Notes under the pieces: model-generated
Told to the model about the DNA's origin: nothing
The model's input: the letters and a program-made list of their open reading frames with translations, nothing else
The model's database searches: none
Shown here: piece by piece, positions 9,087 through 19,770 of the stretch
Layout of the letters: the number at the start of each line of letters is the position of its first letter
How positions within the stretch are numbered: position 1 is the stretch's first letter
Assembly (NCBI GenBank): GCA_902536655.1
Contig: CACAYF010000008.1
Span: 1 to 64,000, forward strand
Source: an uncultured Alphaproteobacteria bacterium
GTDB taxonomy: Bacteria > Pseudomonadota > Alphaproteobacteria > Methylaequorales > Methylaequoraceae
Reading direction: 5' to 3'
DNA length: 64,000 nt
Translations under genes and position numbers: made by a program

Positions 9087-10420
9087 CAGACGTTTTAAGT
9101 AAAGAAAATTTGATCGCCAAACTGTCATGTGGGTGCAAGGTTAAAGAAGATTGGAGGATTGGAACCGAACATGAAAAATTTGGTTTTAAAAAAAAAGATC
9201 TTAGACCAATTACATTCGACGATATTCAGAAAATATTCAGTGAATTATGTTCAAAATACAATTGGGAAAAAATAATTGAAGACAAAAAAATTATCGGTCT
9301 GAAAAAAGATGCGACCTCAATCACCTTGGAACCAGGTGGACAAATAGAACTATCTGGAGCACCAGTTAAAAATTTATTTGAAACATGCAAAGAAGTAAAT
9401 TTACATCAAGATGAGCTTAATGCTGTTTGTAGAAATTATGAAATTGAGTTTATGGGAATTGGAGTGCTTCCGAAATGGAAATTATCTGACCTAAAATTAA
9501 TGCCAAAAAAAAGATACGAAATAATGAGTAAATATATGCCACTAGTTGGAGAAATGGGTTTAGATATGATGAAAAGGACAACCACCATTCAGGCCAATTT
9601 TGACTTTGCATCTGAGTCTGATATGAAAAAAAAGTTTAGAGTAGCTCAATCTATTCAGCCTGTAATAATTGCTTTATATGCAAACTCTCCGTTTGTTGAA
9701 GGAAAACTTACAGAATTTCTAAGTTACAGATCTCATATATGGACTAAAACAGATAATGATAGGTGTGGGCTTCTGCCTTTTATTTATGAGGATGATTTTT
9801 CATTTGAGAGATATGTTGACTATCTGCTTGATGTTCCAATGTATTTTATAGTTAGAAACAACAAGTATATTGATTTTTCAGGAAAAAATTTTAAACAATT
9901 TTTAGAAAAAAAAATTAAATTAGATAAATTAATTGAACCAGAAATGAAAGACTGGGAAACCCATTTAACTACTGTTTTTCCAGAAGTTAGACTGAAATCA
10001 TTTATAGAACTTAGAGGTGCAGACGGAGGACCGTGGTCTCGAGTTTGTGCACTTCCTGCATTTTGGACAGGAATTCTATATGATGAAGAGATACTTGATC
10101 AAGTATCTAATATGATTAAATCTTGGAGCTTTGATCAGGTTAAAAACTTCTACAAAGAAGTAAGAATTAATGGTTTTAATTCTTATACGCCTGACAAAGA
10201 AAATTTGAAAAATTTTTCAAAAAAAATTATTGATTTGTCGTCAATCGGACTTAAAAAAAGAAACATTGAAAATGCTGGCAAAACTGAGGAATCTTTTTTG
10301 GAGCCATTAATTGAGATTATAAAATCTGGCGAGTCGCCTGCTTTAAAATGGAAAAAATTATATTTAAATCAATGGTCTAATAATATTGATATGTTATATA
10401 CAAATAATTATTTTAAGTAA
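9083..10420 (+). CDS. gshA: Glutamate--cysteine ligase, alphaproteobacterial/plant type
   Basis: Makes gamma-glutamylcysteine, the first step of glutathione synthesis. Family blocks seen are GTEHEKFGF (ATP/glutamate site), LEPGGQIELSGAP and MKRTTTIQANFDF, followed by the FPEVRLKSFIELRGAD region. I choose the GTG at 9083, which overlaps the rsmE stop as GTGA and gives 445 aa; the ATG at 9062 would add seven residues inside rsmE. Glutathione would also serve the single-cysteine peroxiredoxin encoded at 21717. gshB is not in the window. Confidence 0.94.
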   Translation: MTDVLSKENLIAKLSCGCKVKEDWRIGTEHEKFGFKKKDLRPITFDDIQKIFSELCSKYNWEKIIEDKKIIGLKKDATSITLEPGGQIELSGAPVKNLFETCKEVNLHQDELNAVCRNYEIEFMGIGVLPKWKLSDLKLMPKKRYEIMSKYMPLVGEMGLDMMKRTTTIQANFDFASESDMKKKFRVAQSIQPVIIALYANSPFVEGKLTEFLSYRSHIWTKTDNDRCGLLPFIYEDDFSFERYVDYLLDVPMYFIVRNNKYIDFSGKNFKQFLEKKIKLDKLIEPEMKDWETHLTTVFPEVRLKSFIELRGADGGPWSRVCALPAFWTGILYDEEILDQVSNMIKSWSFDQVKNFYKEVRINGFNSYTPDKENLKNFSKKIIDLSSIGLKKRNIENAGKTEESFLEPLIEIIKSGESPALKWKKLYLNQWSNNIDMLYTNNYFK

Positions 10421-10423
10421 TTT

Positions 10424-10711
10424 ATGAATAAATCTGATAAAATAAGAAGTATAAGAACGAAAATAGACGAGATAGACCTTAAAATCCTCAACCTAATTTC
10501 TGAAAGAAAAGATCTTGTAACTGAGATTGTAAAATTTAAAAATAGAAATCAAATAATTGATCAAGAAAGAATTTCAAAAATACTAGAAAGTTTGGATGCT
10601 GAAGCGTCTAAAAGAGGAATACCAAGAGCATTAGTGAGAAAGCTTTGGGAAGGTATGATTCAATCATTCATTTCATATGAGGAAGAATTATTTGATAAAT
10701 CAAAGAACTAG
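10424..10711 (+). CDS. AroQ-type chorismate mutase
   Basis: A 95-aa all-helical monofunctional chorismate mutase converting chorismate to prephenate for Phe/Tyr synthesis. It shows the AroQ order: R-x2-I-D-x-I-D near the N-terminus (RTKIDEIDLKIL), the RKDLVTEIVKFK helix, DQERISKI and the C-terminal LWEGMIQSFISYEEE. It lies 3 nt after gshA, so it is probably co-transcribed, and its stop overlaps the end of convergent tldD by 4 nt. Confidence 0.9.
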   Translation: MNKSDKIRSIRTKIDEIDLKILNLISERKDLVTEIVKFKNRNQIIDQERISKILESLDAEASKRGIPRALVRKLWEGMIQSFISYEEELFDKSKN

Positions 10712-12111
10712 ATTGTTCCTCCGACTGTTAAATTCCTAACTTTTAAGCTTGGTTGACCTACTCCAACAGGAACACTTTGACCCTCCTTGCCGCAGGTTCC
10801 AATACCGTCATCTAATTTTAAATTGTTGGCGACCATTGTAACTTCTTTAAGTATTTCAGGACCATTACCTATTAAAGTAGCTCCTTTTAATGGGCTACAA
10901 ATTTTACCGTCGATTATTTCATAAGCCTCTGATGCACTGAAAACAAATTTTCCAGACGTGATATCAACTTGTCCACCGCTAAATTGAGATGCGTAAATTC
11001 CTTTTTTTGTAGACTTTATAAGTTCATCATGTTCATATTTACCATTTAACATATAGGTATTTGTCATCCTTGGCATTGGTAAGTGAGAATAACTTTGACG
11101 TCTTCCGTTTCCAGTTGGACTTTGATTCATTAATCCTGCATTTAATCGATCATGCATAAAACCTTTTAATATACCATTTTCAATTAACATTGTGTTTTGA
11201 GAGGGTGTGCCTTCATCATCAATAGTTAGAGACCCTCTTCTTTTGTTAATTGTACCATCATCCACCACTGAAACTTGATCAGAAGCAATCTTGCTCCCAA
11301 CAAGATCAAAAAAAGCAGAGGTTTTTTTTCTATTAAAGTCTCCTTCAAGCCCGTGACCAATTGCTTCATGTAAAAGAATACCTGGCCAGCCAGGTCCAAG
11401 TATTACAATTTGTTCACCAGCTGGTGTTTCTTTTGCTGATAATTTTACTATTGCTTGTTCGTAGGCTTTTTTTACTCCGTTTTTCCAATTACTTTCATTT
11501 AAAAGTTCATCGTATAAATATCTGCCACCCATTCCAAAAGAGCCTGTTTCTACTTTATTTTTTTTTTGAATTGTAATGTTAATATTCATTCTTACTAAAG
11601 GTCTAGAGTCATAGAAAATATCTCCATTTTTTGTAATAACTTCTATATTTTGGTGATTACCGTTCAAACTTACTGAAACTTCTTTGACTCGTTCGTCAAT
11701 TTCTCTTGCGAATGTATTAACTTTATTAAGAAAATTAATTTTTTGAGTTAAAGTCACTTTATCAATAGGGTTCTCATTTGTGTAAAGAGATAAATTACTG
11801 TTTAAATTTTTGAATTTAGGTGGATTGGGGTTTAATTTTTGTTGTTCTTTTACTGACTTTATTGCTTTTGAAAAAGCTTCGTCTGACAATTCTGTATTAT
11901 GTGCGAAATTTACAGAATCATTGTTTACTGTTCTTAGACCGAACCCTTTATCCTGGTCATAACTTGCGTTTTTAATTTTATTATCATCAAAAAAAATGTT
12001 TTCGGAGTAAACTTCTTCAACAAACAATTCTCCTTCGTCGAAATTATCCAATAATTCATTGACTGATGATTTTATTTTTTCTTCATTCCAGTCTTTTTTT
12101 ATAGTTTTCAT
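10708..12111 (-). CDS. tldD: TldD metalloprotease
   Basis: Zinc-bearing subunit of the TldD/TldE peptidase. The HEAIGHGLEGD motif (around residue 247) supplies the HExxxH zinc site, and the C-terminal block with GTCGKEGQSVPVGVGQP is a family hallmark. At 467 aa it is of usual length. It is transcribed alone, divergently from the cox operon, and its partner pmbA is 3.4 kb to the left. Confidence 0.95.
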   Translation of the reverse strand: MKTIKKDWNEEKIKSSVNELLDNFDEGELFVEEVYSENIFFDDNKIKNASYDQDKGFGLRTVNNDSVNFAHNTELSDEAFSKAIKSVKEQQKLNPNPPKFKNLNSNLSLYTNENPIDKVTLTQKINFLNKVNTFAREIDERVKEVSVSLNGNHQNIEVITKNGDIFYDSRPLVRMNINITIQKKNKVETGSFGMGGRYLYDELLNESNWKNGVKKAYEQAIVKLSAKETPAGEQIVILGPGWPGILLHEAIGHGLEGDFNRKKTSAFFDLVGSKIASDQVSVVDDGTINKRRGSLTIDDEGTPSQNTMLIENGILKGFMHDRLNAGLMNQSPTGNGRRQSYSHLPMPRMTNTYMLNGKYEHDELIKSTKKGIYASQFSGGQVDITSGKFVFSASEAYEIIDGKICSPLKGATLIGNGPEILKEVTMVANNLKLDDGIGTCGKEGQSVPVGVGQPSLKVRNLTVGGTI

Positions 12112-12261
12112 TTTACCTCTATTTATAAGATTAATTGTAAATATATTAATGATTCAAAAAAAATACTAATGTTTAATATATGTAAAGAATTTTTATTAAT
12201 TTTTAATGAATAATTATTTGTTTTTTTATAAATGATCATTATATTAAGTTATTATTGATTT
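12112..12261. promoter_or_regulatory. Divergent intergenic region between tldD and the cox operon
   Basis: A 150-bp, very AT-rich spacer that must hold the promoters of both tldD (leftward) and the cytochrome oxidase operon (rightward). A TATAAA hexamer at 12227-12232 could be a -10 element for coxB, but I see no convincing -35 partner. No hairpin or repeat stands out. Confidence 0.35.
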
Positions 12262-12273
12262 ATGTGTGGTAAT

Positions 12274-13080
12274 ATGAAATTTTTTACTTTTTTAACAACT
12301 CTTTTTACAGCTAACCAGATTTTTGCAAAAGGTCAACCAACCGAATGGCAGTTAAGTTTTCAAGAAGCAGGTTCACCTTTAATGCAACAATTAATCGATT
12401 TCCACGATTTTGTATTCTGGATAATAACAGCAATTACAGTATTTGTATTTCTGCTTCTAGCATATGTTTGTGTAAGGTTTAGCGCAAAAAATAATAAAAA
12501 ACCCTCAACAACAACACACAATGCAACTTTAGAAATAGCATGGACACTCATTCCTGTACTTCTCCTTGTTGTTATAGCTATTCCATCCTTTAGACTCTTG
12601 TATAATCAAAATGATTTCACCGACATCGATATGACTATCAAAGCAACAGGCTACACATGGTGGTGGGGATATGAATATCCAGACCACGACGGAATTACAT
12701 TTGATTCAGTCATCGTTGAAGATGATGAGCTTGAAGAAGGGCAACCCAGATTATTAACAACTGACTACCAACTTGTGGTTCCAGTCAATAAAAACATTAA
12801 AATGCAGATTACAAGCGACCCCTCAGGAGTCATACATTCTTGGGCTGTTCCCTCATTAGGTGTTAAGATGGATGCGATTCCAGGCAGATTAAATGAAACT
12901 TACTTTAACATTAAAGAGCCAGGTATGTATTATGGTCAATGCTCTGAATTATGCGGTGTAGGGCATGGGTTTATGCCAATATCTATCAAAGCAGTCACAG
13001 AAGATGAATTTGCTTCATGGGTTGAGACAGCTAAAGAAGAATTCGCAAGCGATAACAATAATAATTATGCAAAAAAATAA
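12274..13080 (+). CDS. coxB: Cytochrome c oxidase subunit II
   Basis: Carries the CuA centre that accepts electrons from cytochrome c. A signal peptide (MKFFTFLTT...IFAKG) is followed by two membrane helices and a periplasmic cupredoxin domain with WWWGYEYP and CSELCGVGHGFM (two Cys, His and Met copper ligands, close to residues 223-235). I start at 12274, which places the signal peptide at the N-terminus; an ATG four codons upstream (12262) is also possible, and neither has a strong ribosome site. First gene of the oxidase operon. Confidence 0.95.
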   Translation: MKFFTFLTTLFTANQIFAKGQPTEWQLSFQEAGSPLMQQLIDFHDFVFWIITAITVFVFLLLAYVCVRFSAKNNKKPSTTTHNATLEIAWTLIPVLLLVVIAIPSFRLLYNQNDFTDIDMTIKATGYTWWWGYEYPDHDGITFDSVIVEDDELEEGQPRLLTTDYQLVVPVNKNIKMQITSDPSGVIHSWAVPSLGVKMDAIPGRLNETYFNIKEPGMYYGQCSELCGVGHGFMPISIKAVTEDEFASWVETAKEEFASDNNNNYAKK

Positions 13081-13091
13081 GAAAGGTCTAA

Positions 13092-14657
<1,566 letters not shown>

Positions 14658-14681
14658 GTTTCTGTCAACAAAGAGGAGAAT

Positions 14682-15596
14682 GTGTTGCAGTCGAAATCGC
14701 TGAAATATAATACTCAATTACTGGATTCAAATGATAGTTCAGTTGGTGATTTTCTTTCATTGCTAAAACCTAGAGTAATGACACTTGCTGTATTCACATC
14801 AATTTGTGGCGTAATACTTTCTCCACAAAGCATACATCCTTTCTTTTTTTTCATTTCAATTCTCTGCATTTCAATAGGAGCAGGTGCATCTGGTGCTATA
14901 AATATGTGGTATGACAGAGATATCGACTCTTTGATGGAGAGAACCAAAAAAAGACCAATTCCAATTGGAAAAGTTGAACCTCTAGACGCACTGGGTTTTG
15001 GAGTTGTGTTGTCAGTTATTTCGACAATGGTTTTAGGTCTCGCTGTAAACTACAAAGCTGCCTTCTTATTAGCTTTTTCAATTTTTTTTTACATATTTGT
15101 CTACACTATGTGGCTTAAAAGAAGAACCTCTCAAAATATTGTAATCGGAGGTGCAGCAGGAGCTTTCCCTCCAGTAATTGGTTGGGTTTGCTCAGCCAAT
15201 GATATTGGATTCTTTCCTGTCTTGTTATTTTGTATTATATTCTTTTGGACTCCGCCACATTTTTGGGCACTAGCACTGTATAAAGATATAGAATATTCTA
15301 AAGCTAAAGTTCCGATGCTTCCAGTTGTTAAGGGAAAAAGAGTAACTAAAAATCAGATCATGATTTATGCTATTGTTTTGTTTTTAGTTTCACTTTTGCC
15401 ATACATATTAAGTTATTCAGGGCTATTTTATCTTAGCTCTGCTCTGATCTTAAACATTTATTTTTGCTATTTATCTTTCAGATTACTTAGGAGTAATGAT
15501 TCGAAACACTCTGGTTTTGCACCAAAACTATTCAAATTTTCTATTTTATATTTATATTTGATGTTTTCTTCGCTTGTTGTTGATTCACTATTTTAA
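14682..15596 (+). CDS. ctaB: Protoheme IX farnesyltransferase (heme O synthase)
   Basis: UbiA-superfamily membrane enzyme making heme O, the precursor of heme A for CoxA. The Asp-rich motif NMWYDRDIDSLMERTKKRP is clear. There is no usable ATG: an ATG at 14680 is out of frame and ends after seven codons. Translation therefore starts at GTG 14682 or TTG 14685, behind a strong AAGAGGAG site at 14671-14678. With TTG the spacing is better. The stop codon overlaps the ATG of the next small ORF by one base. Confidence 0.95.
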   Translation: MLQSKSLKYNTQLLDSNDSSVGDFLSLLKPRVMTLAVFTSICGVILSPQSIHPFFFFISILCISIGAGASGAINMWYDRDIDSLMERTKKRPIPIGKVEPLDALGFGVVLSVISTMVLGLAVNYKAAFLLAFSIFFYIFVYTMWLKRRTSQNIVIGGAAGAFPPVIGWVCSANDIGFFPVLLFCIIFFWTPPHFWALALYKDIEYSKAKVPMLPVVKGKRVTKNQIMIYAIVLFLVSLLPYILSYSGLFYLSSALILNIYFCYLSFRLLRSNDSKHSGFAPKLFKFSILYLYLMFSSLVVDSLF

Positions 15597-15685
15597 TGAA
15601 AAAAAATAAAAAAAATATAGCGTTAGGACTGGCTTTGTTTTTGTTAGCCACCATATTTTATTTTATAACGGTCTTTAAATTTTAA
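15596..15685 (+). CDS. 29-residue single-helix membrane ORF between ctaB and ctaG (CoxF-like)
   Basis: A short ORF sharing one base with the ctaB stop (TAATG) and ending one base before the ctaG start. It encodes a lysine/asparagine-rich N-terminus (MKKNKKN) followed by one hydrophobic helix (about residues 8-27) and a Lys-Phe end. In other Alphaproteobacteria a similarly small, Lys-rich, single-helix protein, often labelled CoxF or hypothetical, occupies exactly this slot. Tight packing and position argue that it is a real gene of oxidase assembly. The role is inferred; nothing in the sequence gives a biochemical function. Confidence 0.7.
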   Translation: MKKNKKNIALGLALFLLATIFYFITVFKF

Positions 15686-15686
15686 T

Positions 15687-16226
15687 ATGATAGCAAGAAA
15701 TCAAAATAAAAAAGTTAAACAAGCTTTTTATCTATTGGCATTTTCCCTTGGAATGTTGGCAATGAGTTACGCAGCAGTTCCGCTCTATAAAATTTTTTGT
15801 AAAGTTACAGGGTACGGAGGGACTCCTCAGATCTCGTCTGAGAACGACAGTTATAAAATTAAAGAAAAAATCGATGTTAGGTTCGACTCTACTATTGATA
15901 GAAATTCTGTTATTTCTTTTAAACCAGAGGTTAAAAAAATTGAAGTTCAGATTGGCGAAAACAGTCTAGCTTTTTTCAAGGCAAAAAATAATTCTGATAA
16001 ACCCATTACAACCATGTCAGTTTTCAATGTTAGCCCTCTACAGGCTGGACAATATTTTAATAAAATTGAGTGTTTTTGCTTTGAAGAACAAGTTTTATCT
16101 GCTAATGAAGAGGTCAGTATGCCCGTATCTTTTTTTGTTGACGCTTCAATTAAAGATGATAAATTTATCAAAGATTTGCAGGAAATAACCCTCTCATATA
16201 CAATGTATGTAAGAAAAAATGAGTGA
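15687..16226 (+). CDS. ctaG: Cytochrome c oxidase assembly protein CtaG/Cox11
   Basis: Membrane-anchored periplasmic copper chaperone that delivers copper to the CuB site of CoxA. A single N-terminal helix (about 12-32) is followed by the PLYKIFCKVTGYGGTPQ block and the copper-binding CFCF motif within IECFCFEEQ. It has 179 aa, the usual length. The 3' end overlaps the coxC start by 8 nt. Confidence 0.95.
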   Translation: MIARNQNKKVKQAFYLLAFSLGMLAMSYAAVPLYKIFCKVTGYGGTPQISSENDSYKIKEKIDVRFDSTIDRNSVISFKPEVKKIEVQIGENSLAFFKAKNNSDKPITTMSVFNVSPLQAGQYFNKIECFCFEEQVLSANEEVSMPVSFFVDASIKDDKFIKDLQEITLSYTMYVRKNE

Positions 16227-17043
16227 TAATAATCAGAAACATCCCTACCATCTAGTAGACCCTAGTCCTTGGCCACTTGTCACCTCATTTTCAGCTTTAA
16301 TAATGGCGATAGGATTTATATTTCTTATGCACGATGGTAAAACTTTGGTATTTACCATAGGATCTATAGCAGTTGTTTTATCGAGTATCTTCTGGTGGAG
16401 AGATGTCGTTTCCGAGTCCGAAGGTGGTGGATATCACAACACTGTTGTCCAAATTGGACTTAGATACGGCATGATACTTTTCATAATGTCAGAGGTCATG
16501 TTTTTCGCCGCTTGGTTTTGGGCGTTTTTTGATGTTGCGTTTTATCCTGGCTCTGAAAGCCCTGAGCTCATAGGTCGACAAGATACGATAGGTGGTGCAT
16601 TTCCTCCTGAAGATATAGAATTAATTTCGCCTTTTGGCGTACCATTGTTAAACACGTTTATCTTGTTAGCCTCTGGTGGAACTATAACTTGGGCACATCA
16701 TGCACTAAGGTCCAACGATAGAAAAAACTTTTTGCTTTTTTTATTGTTGACTATTATTTTAGGCATTATTTTTACTGGATTTCAAGCTTACGAATACAAA
16801 GTAGCCACTTTTGGAATTGAGGACGGTATTTATCCGTCAACATTTTACATGGCTACGGGATTTCACGGTTTTCATGTTATAGTCGGTACAATCTTTTTAT
16901 TAGTATGTTATTTCAGAGCTTTAAAAGGTCATTTTACGCCTAAAAAACATTTAGGTTTCGAATTCGCTGCTTGGTATTGGCATTTTGTAGATGTTGTCTG
17001 GTTGTTTCTATTCACATTTGTTTATTGGTGGGCTGCCGCATAA
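16219..17043 (+). CDS. coxC: Cytochrome c oxidase subunit III
   Basis: Seven-helix subunit that stabilises the proton-pumping core. It shows the family's conserved ends: HPYHLVDPSPWPL at the N-terminus, the central EVMFFAAWFWAFF, TITWAHHAL, FHGFHVIVGT and the C-terminal WYWHFVDVVWLFLF. At 274 aa it is full length. It overlaps ctaG and is followed after 6 nt by the SURF1-family gene. Confidence 0.97.
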   Translation: MSDNNQKHPYHLVDPSPWPLVTSFSALIMAIGFIFLMHDGKTLVFTIGSIAVVLSSIFWWRDVVSESEGGGYHNTVVQIGLRYGMILFIMSEVMFFAAWFWAFFDVAFYPGSESPELIGRQDTIGGAFPPEDIELISPFGVPLLNTFILLASGGTITWAHHALRSNDRKNFLLFLLLTIILGIIFTGFQAYEYKVATFGIEDGIYPSTFYMATGFHGFHVIVGTIFLLVCYFRALKGHFTPKKHLGFEFAAWYWHFVDVVWLFLFTFVYWWAAA

Positions 17044-17049
17044 ACAAGA

Positions 17050-17769
17050 ATGGAATTCAACTTTAATTCAAATAGTTACTCTTTCAAACCACGACCATTT
17101 CCTTTATTTGCTTTCATTGTTGCCTTATCAATACTACTAGGTCTTTCTGGATGGCAGATTAAAAGACTTAACTGGAAAACCGATTTAATATCGCAAAGAA
17201 TCAACAGCTTTGAGTCTGACCCTATTAGTTTTGTAAATTTAAATCAACCTGAAAAAAACGAATTTAGAAAAGTTTTTGTTGATGGTCAACTATTGAACGA
17301 ATTCGAAATGTATATGCCAGCTTTAAGTAAAAGAGGTAACAATGGTTTTCATATTTTAGTTCCATTAGAAACAACGTCAGGAAAATTCATAATATATGAT
17401 ACTGGTTGGGTTCCTCTCAAAATAAAAGAAAAGCAAAAAAGATTGCTCAATATTTCAAAAAATCCACAAACTTTTGAAGCTGTTATCAGAACATCAGGAA
17501 GAAAAGGATATTTTCAGCCTGACAACGATACTGATACAAACACTTGGTTCTTTGTTGAACCAGAATTAATGAGCGAATACCTAAAAATGAACTTTGAAAA
17601 TCAATATTATCTAGAAGCTGTTAACAATGGACCTAACGGATTCCCTTTAGGTAATCAAACACGAATATATTTACGAAACAATCATTTACAATACGCACTC
17701 ACTTGGTTTATGATTGCATGTGGTCTTATAGGCGTGTTCTTTTTTGCGAATATAAAAAAAATTAAATAG
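17050..17769 (+). CDS. SURF1-family oxidase assembly protein
   Basis: A 239-aa protein with two terminal membrane helices (about 17-35 and 217-235) enclosing a periplasmic domain, the architecture of SURF1/Shy1, which helps insert heme A into CoxA. Conserved signs are GWQIKRLNWK after the first helix, GFHILVPLE with YDTGWVP, and the NHLQYALTWF motif before the last helix. It ends 2 nt before thrC. Confidence 0.92.
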   Translation: MEFNFNSNSYSFKPRPFPLFAFIVALSILLGLSGWQIKRLNWKTDLISQRINSFESDPISFVNLNQPEKNEFRKVFVDGQLLNEFEMYMPALSKRGNNGFHILVPLETTSGKFIIYDTGWVPLKIKEKQKRLLNISKNPQTFEAVIRTSGRKGYFQPDNDTDTNTWFFVEPELMSEYLKMNFENQYYLEAVNNGPNGFPLGNQTRIYLRNNHLQYALTWFMIACGLIGVFFFANIKKIK

Positions 17770-17771
17770 AC

Positions 17772-19148
17772 ATGATTTATTCATCAACTAGAGGTAGTGA
17801 TATAAACTTAAAGTTTGGTGATGTGCTTTTGAACGGACTGGCCAAAGATGGTGGTTTATATGTCCCAAATAGTCTTAAATTTTACTCAGAAAAAGAATTA
17901 GATTTTTTAAGAGAACTTGATTATCCAAATCTGGTATTTGAGCTAACGAAAGATTTCGTTTTAGATGAAATATCAGAGAATGAATATAAAAAGATTTGTA
18001 TAAATTCATATAATAAATCATTTGGGAAAGAAATAATATCATTTGATAAGCTTGATCAATACAAATATATTGCAAACCTTTTTAACGGTCCAACTTATGC
18101 ATTCAAAGATTTTGCATTACAATTGTTGGGCAACATATATGAATATGTACTAAAAAAAAAAAAAATTAAACTTACAATTCTTGGTGCAACATCAGGAGAC
18201 ACTGGCTCAGCAGCAATTCATGGATGTGCAAAATCTGATAATGTAAAAATTTTTATTTTGTTTCCTTATAATAAAGTAAGTGAAATTCAGAGAAAGCAAA
18301 TGACTACAGTAAAAAAAAAAAACGTTTTCAATGTTGCAGTCAAAGGTAATTTTGATGATTGTCAAAGAATGGTTAAAAATTACTTTAAATTTAACAACGA
18401 AAATAAGAAAATTAATTTAGCTGCCGTAAATTCAATAAATTGGGTAAGAATAATGGGTCAAATTGTTTATTACTTTTGGAGTTATTTTAGAGTAACTAAT
18501 AAATTTGAGCCCCTTAGTTTTGTTGTTCCTACAGGAAATTTCGGAAATGCTTATGCTGGATATATTAGTAAGAAAATGGGCTTACCTATCAAGAAGATTA
18601 TAATCAGTTCAAATAAAAATGATATTCTTACCCGCTTTTTTAAAACTGGAATAATGGAGATAAAGAAAACGTTAACCTCTTTAAGCCCAAGTATGGACAT
18701 ACAGGTTTCAAGTAATTTTGAAAGACTGTTATTTGATTGCTATGAAAATGGCAACATGATTAAAAAATTATTTTATAAGTTAGAAAATAAAAAGGAGTTT
18801 TCAATTGCAAAAACTCATTTGAAAAAGATGAGGAAAATTTTCGGTTATGGAAAATTATCAGATTCTGATACAAAAAAAACAATTTCTCAAATTTACAATA
18901 AATATAAACTGATTATCGACCCACACACAGCTGTAGGAATCTCAGTTGGAGACAAAGAGCTAAATAATAAAGAAAAAAGAATTTATTTGGCCACTGCTCA
19001 TTACTGTAAATTTATAAAAACTGTAAAAGAATCAGTAAAAAAAAAAGTTGATTATCCGGTTAAATTAGAAAAAATTTTAAGAAAAAAAGAAAAATTTAAA
19101 ATTATTGAAAATGATATAGATCAATTAAAGAAATTAATTATCAACTAG
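17772..19148 (+). CDS. thrC: Threonine synthase
   Basis: PLP enzyme converting O-phosphohomoserine to threonine. The PLP lysine lies in NGPTYAFKDFALQ (about residue 112) and the phosphate-binding loop is GATSGDTGSAA. At 458 aa it is the long bacterial type. It is the last gene of the cox unit, an arrangement seen in several Alphaproteobacteria. Two long adenine runs lie in the coding sequence (14 A at 18152-18165 and 12 A at 18311-18322) without breaking the frame. Homoserine kinase is encoded at 22632. Confidence 0.95.
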   Translation: MIYSSTRGSDINLKFGDVLLNGLAKDGGLYVPNSLKFYSEKELDFLRELDYPNLVFELTKDFVLDEISENEYKKICINSYNKSFGKEIISFDKLDQYKYIANLFNGPTYAFKDFALQLLGNIYEYVLKKKKIKLTILGATSGDTGSAAIHGCAKSDNVKIFILFPYNKVSEIQRKQMTTVKKKNVFNVAVKGNFDDCQRMVKNYFKFNNENKKINLAAVNSINWVRIMGQIVYYFWSYFRVTNKFEPLSFVVPTGNFGNAYAGYISKKMGLPIKKIIISSNKNDILTRFFKTGIMEIKKTLTSLSPSMDIQVSSNFERLLFDCYENGNMIKKLFYKLENKKEFSIAKTHLKKMRKIFGYGKLSDSDTKKTISQIYNKYKLIIDPHTAVGISVGDKELNNKEKRIYLATAHYCKFIKTVKESVKKKVDYPVKLEKILRKKEKFKIIENDIDQLKKLIIN

Positions 19149-19157
19149 AACTGGGAT

Positions 19158-19724
19158 CTATGCGTTGCCGAAATAGTTAGAAAGTTTTGAAAAATCAATC
19201 CCAGTTTTTTTAAGCGCATCTTTCCATTTTTTTTCCGGGTCAATTTCAAAAAGAAGATCTAACTCCTCATCTATATTTATCCAGCTATTTTGCTTAATTT
19301 CGTCCTCAAGTTGTCCTGGTCCCCATCCAGAGTAACCCAGGGAGATAAAAAATTGTTTGGGTCCTTTGTTTTGTGCAATGTCTGAGATAATCTCAGTTGA
19401 GCAGGTTAATTTAACTTGTTTAGAAACATTCATTGTATTTTTGCTATTATAGTCTTTTGAATGCAGTATAAAACCGTTATTTTGATTTAGTGGACCACCT
19501 ATATGAAAAAGAAAATCCGTTTCTAAATTATTTGAAACATTCTCAATGTTTAATTTTTTAAAAAGTTGGGCACCTTTAATAGTCATGACTTTGTAATTTA
19601 GTACAATCCCTACCGCTCCGTCTTTATTGTGATGAGTAAGATAAATTATACTTTTTGAAAAAAAAATATCGTTTAATTGTGGTAAAGCACAAATAATATT
19701 TCCCTTTAAATATTGATATTTCAT
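19158..19724 (-). CDS. YqgE/AlgH family protein
   Basis: A 188-aa DUF179 protein. It shows the family opening LKGNIICALPQLNDIFFSKSI, the HHNKDGAVGIVLN block, FHIGGPL and a YSGWGPGQLEDEI segment. The molecular function of the family is unsettled. It stands alone between thrC (convergent, 9-bp gap) and the DsbD-like gene (divergent). Confidence 0.9.
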   Translation of the reverse strand: MKYQYLKGNIICALPQLNDIFFSKSIIYLTHHNKDGAVGIVLNYKVMTIKGAQLFKKLNIENVSNNLETDFLFHIGGPLNQNNGFILHSKDYNSKNTMNVSKQVKLTCSTEIISDIAQNKGPKQFFISLGYSGWGPGQLEDEIKQNSWINIDEELDLLFEIDPEKKWKDALKKTGIDFSKLSNYFGNA

Positions 19725-19770
19725 ATATAAATTATTACAGATATTATATTTTATTCAATTTGTAAAAATA

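Noticed and set aside
12112-12261. Possible replication origin or DnaA-box cluster in the AT-rich spacer
   Set aside because: No recognisable DnaA boxes or repeats; low GC alone is normal here.
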